This document shows, piece by piece, positions 41,166 through 52,937 of a DNA stretch of 64,000 bases. Positions within the stretch are counted from its first letter, which is position 1. Every line of letters starts with the position of its first letter. The notes beneath the pieces were generated by a model. That model ran no database searches. It was not told the DNA's origin and saw only the letters and a list, made by a program, of their open reading frames with translations. The translations under genes were made by a program, and so were the position numbers. This DNA comes from Ichthyophis bannanicus (lineage: Eukaryota; Chordata; Amphibia; Gymnophiona; Ichthyophiidae), in NCBI GenBank assembly GCA_033557465.1, contig CM066036.1, positions 722,561,828 through 722,625,827 on the forward strand, read 5' to 3'.

Positions 41166-41480
41166 GTTATGATCCAACCCATATAGCAAGAACATATTAG
41201 ACCTAAAAGATTTGTAGGATTTGCTGTTGGTGCATTATTTATAGTCCTAGGTCATGCTTGCATCCACAATGTCTTTAGTGAATGCAGTATCTGTAAGTAA
41301 ACTCCAGAGCAATATTCAAGAGTTAAAAGCCGATATAAAAATATCAAAATACAGATCTGTTCACAACAAAGTCAATTAATTGCCCATAGCAAGACCATAT
41401 GAAATACTGTAACTTTGGTCAATCTGCATTCTAAGTTGATTAACCAGAATATAGCAGAATTTGCTGTGCTTAAAGGTATT
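41166..41480 (+). pseudogene. ERV1 env transmembrane-subunit fragment
   Basis: About 315 bp on the ERV1 strand. A furin-like basic site (R-P-K-R) lies near 41197-41208, followed by a small hydrophobic segment like a fusion peptide, then heptad-type helical sequence in a shifted frame to about 41470. These features together suggest the start of an envelope TM subunit. It is short and frameshifted; receptor-binding and membrane-anchor parts are not seen. Confidence 0.45.
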
Positions 41481-41650
41481 TTTTATTTTATTTATTTATT
41501 TAACAGGTTTTCTATGCCACCTTTAGGCCAAGGCAGTTTACAGAGAACAAACAAACTCAATTGAGTTGCAGTTACAAAAAAATTAAGAGTCATGTGAACT
41601 TGGATTAACATATTGCTGAGGAGAGATAGTACAGGTTATCTTGTGGGTGT
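41474..41650 (-). mobile_element. SINE fragment
   Basis: (TTTA)n followed by 'caggttttctatgccacctt' and 'aggcagtttacagagaacaa'; same family as 58790-59050. Confidence 0.6.
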
Positions 41651-41659
41651 TATGTGATT

Positions 41660-42359
41660 TCATTAGAAGCATAGGGCCCCATCTGATCAAGGCACCTTTG
41701 GCCCATCCGGACGCCCAAATTCTGGACAGGCCAAATTTGCACCTGCAGGAGCTAGTTGTTCCTGTAGGAGCAGAATCAAGTGAAAAGGGCCTGGATGGGC
41801 AGGATGTACTCTGATTCTGTGCAGCTGCATGTCTAGCTCCCACCCCATCCAACCCAGCCGAGGCACCTGCATGGAGCCCCGGTGCCGTGGTGTCCCATTA
41901 CCATGGTACCAGGATGCCATGCAGGATCCCTGCTGCCCCACGAAAGTTACAGATTGATGTTCCCTGCCATCCGACCAAAAAGGGGCCTGCCAAGACCGGA
42001 ATTTGGCTGCAGGGATCCTCCAGCCCTGCTCACATGGTCTTGGGGGTCCCAGTGCAATGGTTGCCAATGTCAGGGGGACCTATTCCACCCCCAAGGTGGA
42101 ATAAGTCCCCCATCTACCTTCTCATGCCCGGACGTAGAGGGCCATGACTGGAATTGGCCCTGTATGTCCAGGGTCAGGGTCCCACCTCCACCCTGCCACA
42201 CTCCTCCTTGGCCCTCCCCTGCCCACCCCCATCCAGTGCTTCCCACATATTTCCTTGGTACATATGGGGAGCTCTGGGTTCGGCATCAGGCCCAAGCATT
42301 TGGCTGGGATGTGCATTCAAACCAGATGTGCATCCCTGCTAAACATTGATTGGAATGAC
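41660..42359. repeat. Fold-back element (copy 1)
   Basis: GC-rich, noncoding. It includes a 17-bp hairpin 'gggggacctattccacc' (42073-42089) / 'ggtggaataagtccccc' (42095-42111). The stretch 'ggccctgtatgtccagggtc' near 42160 is the inverted form of the sequence at 53440-53495 in the second copy. Confidence 0.5.
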
Positions 42360-43220
42360 CCCCATAGTGTTCAATGAAAAGGTGAGTTTTTAATAATGTT
42401 TAGTTCCTTTGTACTTTGGGCAGATATTATGGGTGCCAGGAGTGAGTTCCAGATTGAAGGGGATGAAGAGGGTGAAAGCTCTGTTGTTTGTTTGCTGGGT
42501 GCATTTTGTCTTGAAGGGTGAGATGACTAGTAGGTTTTAGTTCACTTTTCTTCTTGCCCTTGTTGTAGTTCTTTTGATTAGAGAGTCGAGGCAAAGGGAT
42601 GATGAGTTGTGTAATATTTTGTATATTGTATTTACGACCTTGTGCTCCATCCTTTGGGTTATTGGTAGCCAGTGTAATCTCTTAGGATGGGTATAATGTG
42701 TTGATGTCTTGAGGTGCCTGTTAGTATTCTAGCAGCAGTATTTTGAACTACTTGAAGCATATAAAGTGCTTGCTTTGGAAGCCCCTGGTACAATAAGTTG
42801 CTGTAATCTAGGTGTGACTTTATGATGGTTTGGAATACTGTTCTGTGGTCATTGTGGTGAAGTAGTGGTCATAAACGCTGGAGAGATTTCATTTTAAAGT
42901 ATGCGTTGTTGGCTGTCTTGATATGGGAATGCATGTTGAGGTTTTTGTCTAGGGTTAGGCCCAGGTATTTGACTTCCTCTTTTACCAGTATCTCTGTGTG
43001 TTGGAGTGTAAGCTTTGCTAGGGGAATGAAGGATGGATCTCTTGTGACCAGTAGTACTTCTGCTTTGTTGCTGTTCACTGTTAGGTTTAGTCTTACGAAG
43101 AGGTCTGTGGTGGCAGTGAAGCAGTCTGAGATGGCAGAGAAGTCCAGAGTTAGTGTGTGGTAGGGCATGTAGAACATGATATTTATTTATTTTGAAACAA
43201 TTTCTATACTGCAATTTCCA
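42360..43220 (-). pseudogene. L2-type LINE, RT C-terminal half
   Basis: Minus strand from 43215. Frame 42869-43177 contains 'KYLGLTLDKNLNMHSHIKTA', and further on 'RLHWLPITQRMEHKVVNTIY' lies near 42610-42670 in another frame. The C-terminus abuts 42360. Motif order is that of L2; about four frame changes. Confidence 0.75.
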
Positions 43221-43315
43221 AGGATCAATATCATCAGTGTATAGGTAAGAGTGAATTTTCTGAGCAAGTCTCAGGTGGGTTGGATGTAAATATTGAATAG
43301 CAGAGCTGATAATTA

Positions 43316-43370
43316 ATATAGTTTATTTATTTTATTTAGCTGTATTTATATGCCACCTTTCACCGGATCC
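43316..43370 (-). mobile_element. L2/SINE tail fragment
   Basis: Reverse complement of the 'ggcatataaatacagctaaa'-type tail. Confidence 0.5.
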
Positions 43371-43471
43371 AGGAGGAGCATACTTTCATGCAACCAGTAC
43401 GTGAACTCACCTATGATTTGTTTAGGGAACTAGATAACAGCATCAGTAACTTGATTCATGGACAGATTCAC

Positions 43472-43895
43472 TTATTTCTTATAGGCTGTCAACAAACACC
43501 AGCCTCGGTGAGCAACCACCTCAGGTTCATCTGATTTAGGGAGAGGAAACAGTGCAAGCACCAAGAGTAACTGGGGTGGTGCTCCATCTTCTACAACACC
43601 TGATCAGTCCTTCACCAACCCCCTATTATTTGCCCATTCTCTAGCTAAGGCACTAAACTGTGCCTCCCTCCATCCTGGAATTGCATATTCATTTGCTACT
43701 GGACATTTAGTTTTTCCTTTAACTACAGCTATGGAGCCAGCCACAGCTCTCTCTTTCTTTAGTTTGCTCTTAAACATGATAATCCCATCCTCATCACCAA
43801 TGACTTTGGTCAAGTCAGGTCCTTTTGATTATTACTGTTAAGAGCAAAGATACAGCACTACATGCTAACAGTTACAAAATACATTTATTGATATA
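43472..43895 (-). repeat. Copy 1 of a ~420-bp repeat, candidate ERV2 LTR or gag
   Basis: Direct repeat of 52938-53355 (shared 'cttataggctgtcaacaaac' at one end and 'atttattgatat' at the other). It contains a 69-codon minus-strand frame (43604-43813) with 'YAIPGWREAQFSALAREWAN'; the second copy has stops there. The pair brackets the ERV2 pol and env remains on the same strand. Whether it is an LTR with a chance frame or duplicated gag cannot be settled here. Confidence 0.45.
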
Positions 43896-45225
43896 GTATA
43901 TATATACATAGATAGATAGATAGATATAAATTATGCATACATCTCCGAACCCAGCATTCTTTTCACAGTCCGTTCTCTTCAGCTGTGAAAGCCCCACAGC
44001 ACAAATTGAAGCCAAGTTCAGGATATGTCAGACTCGTCAGCAGAGAAAAGATGTCTTCCAATTTGTCTGTGACTCTCCAGCCATCTTTATACACCTTGAC
44101 AAACAAGTGACTCAAGGTTGGCCGACAAGATTCATCACCTGATATGTCCATATAAAGTCGCATACACAAATCTTCTAGTCAGGCTTCCTACCTGCCTCAT
44201 CTTGTATAGCTGCTTGTCCTCATCCCCAAAACTTCCTTCCCATGCAGCTGTACACTGACAACATGCCCAGTAAACAAGGACCCAAGTCATAATCAGATAT
44301 AGTTCAATGTCTAGTTCAGATATTCAAGCTACTTGGTCTATTTCATTGAACGTATTACTACACTTGCTATTAGATCGTTCAACATGAAAAATGTGTTGTA
44401 AGCTAGAATGTTACTTCAGCACACTTCCAACGGGTCTTCAATCCTTTTTCATTCCTATTTTCTTTCAACTTTCATTTCAAATTGTTTTCTTTATTGAAAA
44501 ATCTTCTTCTTTTTTTTAAAAAACTCAGTGTCACAAACCCTAGTGCTTAAACTTCAATATATAACTTTATTAGAGGACTTTCTTTTAAAAATCTTCACCC
44601 CTATGTTCAATTTTATACAACAGATCTCGACGCTCTCATAGGGCGCCTTCACGGCGTTTCAAACTTTGGTCTTTCTTCAGGAGATCTTTACCTTAAAAAC
44701 ATAAACAAATTATTTAAAACAAACCCCCTCTACCATTGTGTTCCCATCCTTATCCTAAAAAACTTATCTATAATCATCTAAACTAACTTACTTTCGCAAC
44801 GGATGCTGCCCACGTCCCAACAGTATTCAATATCTAGTGGAAGTATGGTTTACTGTCTGGTTCAGATATAATTCAATCTCTTCTTCGGATTCTCGCATAC
44901 ATCAACCATCCCTATTACATTCCACTCATAGAATCAGAAGAACGATGGCATTTGAGTTCATTCCAACAGCTTCCACAACACACTTAAAGATATACAGATA
45001 TAATCTTCAAATCACTTGAATCACAAAGGGTGACAATTACCTGAAATGCAGAGTGCCTGAATCACCTGAATTGGGAGAAGTTCCTGAATCACCTTATCAG
45101 GAGGAAGATGATACATAAGCACGCTTCGAATGGCTTTCACAGCTTGCCTAAAGATACAATAAGTCAGAATACAATTCCATATAGTAAGGATAAACTATAG
45201 AATAATAGCAATTGACAATTTCCAA
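43896..45225. other. Mostly unassigned; contains PLE-like 3' sequence
   Basis: Starts with (GATA)n at about 43905-43925. 44390-44780 has the look of a PLE 3' region around the hammerhead motif at 44622. No supported coding frame; the open frames 43933-44142 and 44837-45019 match nothing I know. Confidence 0.35.
44622..44687 (-). ncRNA. Hammerhead ribozyme candidate (type I)
   Basis: Minus strand, 66 nt: stem I 'agatctc' / 'gagatct' (7 perfect pairs), core 'ctgaaga', a weak stem II (aagac...gttt), core 'gaa', stem III 'acgc' / 'gcgt' closed by a hairpin loop, cleavage base c directly before the second stem I strand. All conserved core positions C-U-G-A-N-G-A and G-A-A are present and in the right order. 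PLE-borne hammerheads are known, and the surroundings are PLE-like. Confidence 0.6.
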
Positions 45226-46665
45226 ATATAGATGCCTGTCATCCTCTCTTCTCTGCCAAAGGACTGGAGAAAGGCTCATGTGGTGCCTTTACACAAAAGC
45301 GGAAGTAAGGATGTGGTTGAAAACTACAGGGCGGTTAGTTTAACTTCGGTGGTGAATAAATTATTGGAAACACTGCTGAAAGAGAAAATAGTGAGGTTTC
45401 TGGAGTCCAGTGGATTACAGGATCCGAAGCAGCATGGATTCACCAGAGGCAGGCCTTGTCAGACAAATCTGATTGATTTCTTTGACTGGGTGACCAGGGA
45501 GTTGGACTGAGGGAGAGCCTTAGATGTGGAGTATTTGACACCGTTCCTCACAGGTGACTTATAAACAAACTGAGCACCCTAGGAATGGACAATAAAGTTA
45601 CTGCTTGGATTAGAAATTGGTTGGGTGGGAGGCGACAAAGAGTACAGGTAAATGGAGCTCACTCTGAGGAGAAGGATGTTACCAGTGGTGTGCCCCAGGG
45701 ATCTGTCCTTGGTCTGATTTTTTTAACATCTTTGTTAGTGATATAGCGGAAGGGCTGTTGGGTAAGGTTTGCCTCTTTGTGGATGATACCAAAATCTGCA
45801 ATAGAGTAGACACCTAGGAAGGTGTAGATAACATGAGGAGGGATCTAGCTAAGCTTGAAGAATGGTCTAGAATTTGGCAGCTGGTATTTAATGTTAAAAA
45901 ATGTAAGGTCATGCATTTGGGCTGCAGCAATCCAAGGGAGCAATATAGTATAGGGGGTGAAGCACTTTTGTCCACTAAAGAAGAGCGGGACCTAGGCGTG
46001 GTTGTGTCTGATGATCTTAAAGTAGCTAAACAGATAGAAAAGGTGACAGCAAAAGCTAGAAGGATGCTTGGGTGCATATGGAGAGGAATGGCTAGCAGAA
46101 AAAAGGAGTTGATAATGCCTCTGTATAAGTCTTTGTTGCAACCTCATTTGGAGTATAGTATGCAGTTCTGGAGACTGCACCTTCAAAAGGATGTGAACAG
46201 GATGGAGTCGATGCAGAGGGTGGTTACTAAAATGATTAGTGGTCTTCATTATAAAGCATATGAGGACAGACTTAAGGATCTTAATATGTACATGCTAGAG
46301 GAAAGGCGGAATAGAGGTGATATGTTTAAATACCTCCGTGGCATAAATGTTCAGGGAGAGAGCCTCTTTCAATTGAAAGCAAGTTCTGCTATGAGGGGAC
46401 ATGGGATGAGGGTGAAGGGAAATAGATTCAGGAGTGATATGTGGAAATATTTCTTTACAGAAAGAGTAGTGGATCCGTGGAATAGTCTCCCAATGGAGGT
46501 GGTAGAGATGAGGACAGTAACTGAATTCAAAAAAGCATGGGACAAACACATAGGATCTCTAAAGGTAAAAAGGGGACTGTTGTAGTTGTTGATATGGAAG
46601 GACAGACTAGATAGGCCTTGTGGTCTTTTTCTGTCGTCGTATTTCTATGTTTCTATGTTTCTATA
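45226..46665 (+). pseudogene. CR1 family B, RT to 3' end
   Basis: The best-preserved CR1 copy. 45232-45510 ('DWRKAHVVPLHKSGSKDVVE', 'YRAVSLTSVVNKLLETLLKE') precedes a lesion around the YLDFSKAF block (45500-45560) and near F-A-D-D, which reads 'gtggatgatacc' near 45779. An open 250-codon frame 45833-46585 then runs through 'KCKVMHLGCSNPREQYSIGG' and 'MPLYKSLLQPHLEYSMQFWR' to the C-terminal 'RVVDPWNSLPMEVVEMRTVT'. The 3' UTR is 'gactagataggccttgtggt' with (TTTCTATG)n at 46640-46668. 5' truncated, inserted in ERV2. Confidence 0.85.
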
Positions 46666-46689
46666 TATGGTAGAAAATACAGCAGTAGC

Positions 46690-48430
46690 AGAAGGAGACC
46701 TACCTTAAAAAATATCATACCAATGATGTTCAGTGGATGATCGTACAACTCGCCCAATGGCTTGCAGTTCCTCAGCTACCATAACAGTTTCAATGTTATG
46801 GCATAGAATGGAATCATCCAAACACTGTAGATATTCCCAGACTAACAGCACATTCATCGAAGTTTGCAATGATTCTAAACCAGTCAGTAGGGGAGGGGGT
46901 ATAGACAGGTTTGATTATTAGCATGTATCCTTGATATATTATGAAAACAAGCAAAAATGGGAGGATTATAGGTATGAGTATTGATTTTAACTGAAGTATC
47001 AAAAATTATACACACAGAACTGAAGTATCAGAAATTATACACACAGAGTGGGTAGCTGTCTGAATGATTGAAGAATAATTCACCAAAGGCATATGCTTCT
47101 ATCTGCAAATATTCACAGAATGTTGTCTTAAACAAGGCTCATATTCAGGTGCTTTTACTCCACATGCATATTTCCCTGGTAACATTCTTTCAAATGATAT
47201 GTTAAATCAGTTCCCCATTCAATGTATTTCCCCTCAATCATAGGTTGTAAAAAATGAGTTTTTCATTACTATGGGCATTACTTCCAACTCACATAAAATT
47301 TTGTCCAGTCTAGTCATTTTATATATTGTAAAGTCCCCTGTACATTCCTCAGAATTACATTGGGAGGCCACTGGATTCGGTCTGACCCATGAGTTTGCCA
47401 TAATCCCGAAAATGTTTTTCCATAAATATTCATTGTTAATCTGTAATGATTGCTCAAAATTATCCCTTTGTAATACATAGTATAGATGTTTGAGAGAACA
47501 ATAAGTCCAGTTAGTGAACTGGGTAACTTTCCATAAAACGTCCATAACCCCCTGTTTACTGGTGCCATACTGTTGGAGCCACACACATCGCAAATTTCTA
47601 TTGATTCTATCAGTACCCAAACTGTAGGAAACCATTTAGCTTGTAAATTTAGAGCCTTTTCTACATCAGTTCCTGTTGATTTTGACCAGTTGGTTAAAGT
47701 TTCCATATCTATTGAGATAAGAGTTCCTACCCCTACTCCAACTCCTCCTAATAGTATATCATATCAGGCATGTTTATATCTACAGCCAGGTATAAGTGGC
47801 AATGGAGGAAAAAGACCTTGAAACTTACCAGTGTAATATGAAGGGAGAAGTGCACCCTTTTAGAAGTACTGTAGATGGCAGAGGGAGAAGCAATGTAGCA
47901 CTAACACTATTCTCTAAAGGAAATATAGCTATATAATTTTCACTATGTAATTTGGTTAACAATGGGAGCATTATTGATACACAACAAAGTGGAAAAGACA
48001 GGCAAATACAATGTCTCATTAAAATAATTCTTAACTACAGTATTATGTTAATAGCATTAAAATACCCCCACCGCATCCGCATATGATGAGGTATAATAAA
48101 TGGGAATAACTTACAATATAAGGATGTAACATTTTGTATGTAGAGTTGAATACCTGGCCCTGGGGTCAGCCAACCCCCCACCTGATCATTACAACACATT
48201 CAAGTCATAGCTGATTTGTCTGGTATAAGTTTGGCAAGTTTGCACACCGAAGAGGTGCATGCTACATTATTGTTTAAAATCACTGTGGCATTGTAGTCAT
48301 TACGAAGAACAAAAGATAGGTTCTTACATGACTGACCAAGAGTACAAATCTTCCCTTCCATTAGCTCTGAGAAGGCAAATCCCTACATATAAACAAACCA
48401 AGAAGACAAAATCATTCTCTTAAATAAACA
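46690..48430 (-). pseudogene. Probable ERV2 env region, degenerate
   Basis: Lies after integrase on the minus strand, where env belongs. Frames 47314-47706 and 47234-47635 are overlapping pieces of the same stretch. Frame 46814-47002 has a long hydrophobic segment (about 20 residues of Leu/Ile/Val/Phe near its start), consistent with a membrane anchor. I see no clear surface/transmembrane cleavage site and cannot assign a genus. The call rests on position and the membrane segment. Confidence 0.4.
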
Positions 48431-48590
48431 CGTTCCCTGTTTAAAGTAATCAATTTGTCATTGCCTGAAATGGCTACCACCACAATGGTATCTTTCCTCT
48501 CTGCCACCACTTCACCATCCACAGGCTGTGAATCCGGTCTCAGATATTTCACCCATACTTCAGCTCCATTGACCACCTGTTGGCCACATA

Positions 48591-48870
48591 TTTATTTATT
48601 TATTTGCTTTTATATACCGCGCTCTTTGAAATCAGTTTGGTTTACATATAACGTGAACAGTAAAACAGTTTACATAGAACAGTTTACATTGAACTGAAAA
48701 CAAGGGAACAGTAAATATACAAGTATTAAGAACAGGTGGCAACATATTAAATGTTAATACGGGGAAATGAACTTGGATCTATAGATCTATAGATCTGAAA
48801 CTGGCATAAACAGTGGGGGGAAGGGATGTAGCAAGGGTAGGCATGACATGGGGGACAGGAAGAACAAGTA
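48591..48870 (-). mobile_element. SINE with L2-like tail, inserted in ERV2 integrase
   Basis: (TTTA)n then 'cttttatataccgcgctctt' and 'agtttggtttacatataacg'; retroviral sequence continues on both sides. Includes a (gatctata)n run at about 48774-48796. Confidence 0.65.
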
Positions 48871-49494
48871 ACTGTGCGACCTGATCACCAGCAGAAAAAC
48901 TATGAGGGTGAGGGGCAGTATTTAATAAAAGTAACTTCATCATGGCAATCAGAGTTCAGAATGCCACTGAGCAATCGAATGCCCATTTTAGCTAATGAAC
49001 TGTGAATGGCCATTTGGCCATAAAAGTGCTCTGATAATTGAAAAGCCACACCCAGAGGAATACACTGAGTAAGGAGAGTAGCTAAAGTGACATCCTTGGG
49101 CAAATACAGGTCTAAAGCAGTAGAAGAGGCAGCTGCCCGGAAAGGCAATTTGGCTTGAGGATGTAGCAATTGAACTTTCAAGGAGTACTGCAGAGCAGTG
49201 GAGTGAGAATGTTTACCAAAGACATAATGTAACAAAGGAGTAACAGTAGTAGAAACAGGATGATTATTCAATTCCATACAAGTAGTGGTAACATATTTAG
49301 TCCAATGAGCATAAGTGGGGAAGTGTTTCTACAATTGGGTTTTCAATAGTCCATTGACACATTCAATCAGTCCTGAAGCTTGAGGATAATAAGAGATGTG
49401 ATACACCCAGTGGACATGGTTCTCACAAGCTCATTGGGAAACAATATGATTTCAGAAATGACTACCGTTATCAGATTGCACCTCAGTAGGATAT

Positions 49495-49600
49495 CTACTC
49501 ATATCCCCGCGTGTAAAATGTATCCCCCAATTGTGTTGTGACCGCTTTGATTGAAGGATAAGGCGGTATACAAAACTGTCTAAATAAATAAATAAATAAT
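49495..49600 (+). mobile_element. SINE 3' part, inserted in ERV2 integrase
   Basis: 'cccccaattgtgttgtgacc' and 'aaggcggtatacaaaactgt' followed by (AAAT)n; reverse complement of the left part of the SINE at 53498-53806. Confidence 0.7.
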
Positions 49601-49950
49601 GAAAAGCAATGTTATCAAGCAATTTAATCACATTTGGAGCTGTGGGATTCTTACAAGGGTAAACTATAAGAAACCCACTGTAAGTATCAACTGCAGTGCA
49701 TGCATACTGGCAGCCCTGAGAATAAGGCAGTGGCCCAATAAAATCAATCTGCCAAATTTGTGCATGAAATAAACTGCATTTCAATTTACCATGGGCAACA
49801 GCAGGGAGAGACAGATGCTTAATATGCTGACACACTGTTTGATAACCATGCTACATTGTTCTTTGGTGAGGGGAATCCTCCATGTTCTCACCCAGTTAGG
49901 AGAGACATCTTCTCCAAGGTGTCCATTACAGGTGTAACACCATTGGGCAA

Positions 49951-50650
49951 TGGCTTCTCAAGTCTCGGAGAGTGAATCAGCCACAGCCACAGAATTGGCT
50001 AGGTGGCATGAAGCCTCTGCATCTACACGAGAATTATAAAGGGATTCAAGATTATCACGGTGAACATGAGCATCTACATGATAAACTGTGATCTCCTTGA
50101 CTTGGTTAACTTGTACAATTTGTTCCCATAATTCCTTGCCCCAAACAAACTTGCCATGTATCTCAAAATTGTGGTTTTGCCAAGTGGGCAGCCAAATGGC
50201 CATATCATTTGCAACAGCCTAGGAATCAGTATATATGTGAACTACTGGCCCAGTCTGCATTATGGCCATGTAGACAGCATATAATTCAGTGTATTGACTA
50301 CTATTATCTGCACCTGATTCAGTAAGTAATTGACCCATTTTGGGATTTAGGGCAGCAGCCTTCCACATCCTATTTCCCTTGATTACTTTTGCAGAGCCAT
50401 CTGTAGACCAGGCATATTTCTGTTGTTCAGCATTCAAATCCGCATAGGGAACTCCCCAGTGTATAATGAGAACAACTGTGTCTGGTATGAGCACCTGCAC
50501 ATCTGGAGCTGTGGTACTTTGAACTAACTCATGCAGCTTACTGTCACCAGCAAACCCAGGCTTAGCCCACTCCTGAATATACCATTTCCATTTAATGATA
50601 CTGCTCTCCTGGGCATGTCCAATGTGATGGCTTTTCGGAGTAGCAGGTGA
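49951..50650 (-). pseudogene. ERV2 RNase H domain
   Basis: Frame 50219-50962 from about residue 100 on is retroviral: 'YAWSTDGSAKVIKGNRMWKA' (first catalytic Asp), 'SSQYTELYAVYMAIMQTGPV' (Glu), and 'HIYTDS' (second Asp) at about 50220-50240. After one stop, frame 49958-50203 continues with 'LWEQIVQVNQVKEITVYHVD', 'NSVAVADSLSE' leading to the integrase zinc region. The upstream 50650-50962 part of the open frame is the composite repeat and not retroviral. RT, protease and gag of ERV2 are missing, or represented only by 52938-53355. Confidence 0.8.
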
Positions 50651-51515
50651 GTAGGTGTCTGTACCCCTGTGCACCACTGTGTTGGGGTTTGCCCATGTTG
50701 TTGTTGTGTCTGCATTGTGGGCTAAAACTATGGGGAGATGGTCTGCAGGATCCACAGATGGGACCTGAACCTCTGACCCTCTGCTCTTGTACATGCTAGC
50801 CGGGTGTACTGTACCACACTGTTGCCACAGCAGCATAGTTGTCCCTGCGGCTACCCTTATGTTCCTCAGCCATACCTCTTCTGTTGCACTACACACCACA
50901 TACTGGTACAGAGCATGGTCTAGGTCCACTGCAGGCGGGTGCCACTGCTCCCTACAGCACAATCACCCACCCCCTCTGCCATGCCACCATGACCATATGC
51001 TGTTGGTGCCGATGGTGCGCCATCCCAGGCCATCCAGGGGCAGGTAGGCGACTGCCTAAGGTGTGGGTTCTGGGGTAGGGGTGCCTACATAGATGTCCAC
51101 GCTTCCCCCGGCACCCACTGCATGTCCCACCTGCAGCCCCTTGCCCCATTTGCGCCATCACCATAGTGGCCTTTCATACCAGCGCACTATGCTGTTGGTG
51201 CAAATGTATCACTACTATCACTTTTCTGGGGCTCCCTGTCTATGCTGTACATTGCTGACACAGAACTGGTTTCTCTCTATTGCAAATGTTTGCTAATGTC
51301 AGGTTTTCAGTTGCGTTAGGATTCAGCCCTTAATTTCTCCACGTTAGTGCGAAAGGGGCCTCTCCCCGCCCATTGACCCCTTCTCTCCACCCTCTCTCCA
51401 CCCTTTTCTGGACTTACCATGGCCAGGAACGTTAAGGCGCGTTATGTAACGTTAAGGCGCCTTAACGTTACATAAGCCGCTGCTACGTTACCGCAGTTTA
51501 GTAAACATACCCCTA
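50651..51515. repeat. Composite repeat, second copy
   Basis: Aligns with 16990-17950 (tRNA-like module at 50760-50820, 'ggtctaggtccactgcaggc' region, 'gttctggggtaggggtgcct' at about 51066-51087 and 17319-17340). It ends with 'gcagtttagtaaacataccc', the inverse of the start of the 14101 repeat. 51420-51480 contains 'aacgttaaggcgccttaacg', a perfect palindrome centred near 51462. Confidence 0.5.
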
Positions 51516-52340
51516 TGAGTCTTAAAAAACGCCGGTGCACCCGTGCCCTTAAATACTTATCAAACCACTGGAAAAAGGAAGCCCTGCATTCTTATAAATA
51601 GCAAATGCCAACAAACAAAATGAATTCTATAAAAGGAAAAGCATCAGATGTGCTAACCTTCCAAATTGAAAAATATAAGAACTTCCTACAATAAAAAGAA
51701 CTTCCGATAATAAAAAATTGCCATGGATAGTCTCAATTGTTACTGCAGGGCTACTGCCATGAAATTGTGTGTTATGGACGTTCTTCATAAAAATATGTAT
51801 TATATGTCACTTTATAAAAAATAATAGGAATTTCTGACACCAATAGTTGACGCGGGGATGCAGCCATAGGATTATATGTTACAGACGTTCTTCCTACAGC
51901 ACAAGAATGTGTATTATATGTCACTTTGTGAGAATGATATATCGCTACATTGATCTCATCTTATTCATATTGTAACATATAAACTTGAAGATACCAAAAG
52001 GCCGGGTCCCGCAAGGGACGACAATGAGAATACCAAACTACAAAGTTTTTTCTGAAAAAATTCTAAAACTAAAGACATTAAAAATGTATTGCCATAGATT
52101 AAAAAAGCATATTTTTTAAAAAATGAGACATCAAAAAACGTCTTGGATAATGACTTAAAGAACAAGTGGCACTTGATGAATACAAAAAATGTTAAATGCA
52201 TAAGCGAAACACGGGCCTGATGTGAAGTGACCATAAGAATTATGGTCCAAGCAATCATGGTCTATTTGTGTCATTTAAACATTCAAAAACAAAATATGAA
52301 ATAAAACCAAATTATGAATTAAAAACAAACACATAAAAAC
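51516..52340 (+). repeat. PLE-like 3' sequence with internal duplication
   Basis: Noncoding, AT-rich. Two imperfect tandem copies of a ~140-bp unit (around 51765-51825 and 51865-51930, sharing 'gtattatatgtcacttt'). 52168-52232 has a degenerate hammerhead-like fold. PLE assignment is tentative. Confidence 0.35.
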
Positions 52341-52937
52341 TGTAGAACAACGAAAAGTATTATATGAAAAATATACACAAATAAATGACCACTTAAAAAA
52401 TAAAAACCAAATGGGATGTCCAATCCCTCTATTCGCAGGACAGAATAGACCCAATTGTGTCTGCCGATCAGCTTCAGAAAAGTATTTGGAACTGCAACCT
52501 TGGGCAGCTAGTGCTGAGGGAGATAGACAGTCCCATATATATCAGTTAACTACACCATCCTTGCTTACAGCCATAAACTTTCTAACCTATCTATTGTTAT
52601 AGCCCTCACCCCCCCCCCCCCACACACACATCTGTCAATTGCAGGACCCATGTTAATAGAAGAGTCTCATATGTCCCCATCCCATTTTTCAGGATCCCAA
52701 TCTACTCCTACCTTTGCAATTATGATGTATACCTTTCGCTTGTTTATATGTCCTTGCCGTTTTCTGTATATCTACTGCATAACTCTAACAACTGCCCGCT
52801 CTACAACCTGTTGATACCTATCTGTTTTATCTAAAAGCAACTTGTTCTGACATCGAAGAACTGTGCTTTATTACTGTAAATCCGAGATCAGTTTTTCCTA
52901 CTCTATTCTTTCCTGAATTAACCTGTCTTTTTGTTTA
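52341..52937 (+). other. Unassigned, coding-like
   Basis: A plus-strand 63-codon frame at 52411-52602 ('ASEKYLELQPWAASAEGDRQ') looks protein-like but is unidentified; possibly part of ERV1. A C14 plus (CA)n tract sits at about 52607-52630. Confidence 0.3.

Larger units (their letters stand above)
48440..49950 (-). pseudogene. ERV2 integrase
   Basis: Minus-strand fragments in order. 49452-49835 carries the end of the zinc region and the catalytic core start 'AQIWQIDFIGPLPYSQG' (first Asp) and 'CTAVDTYSGFLIVYPCKN'. After a SINE insertion (49495-49600) comes 'VQSDNGSHF' (second Asp), then 'SYYPQASGLIECVNGLLK' near 49340-49395 with the catalytic Glu. Frame 48900-49277 ('HPVSTTVTPLLHYVFGKHSH') is post-core. 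After a second SINE (48591-48870) the C-terminal SH3-like domain follows at 48440-48590. Stops and the two SINEs inactivate it. A DDE integrase of the retrovirus type. Confidence 0.8.

Noticed and set aside
45992..46551. Minus-strand frames within the CR1 copy
   Set aside because: Shadows of the 250-codon plus-strand CR1 RT frame.
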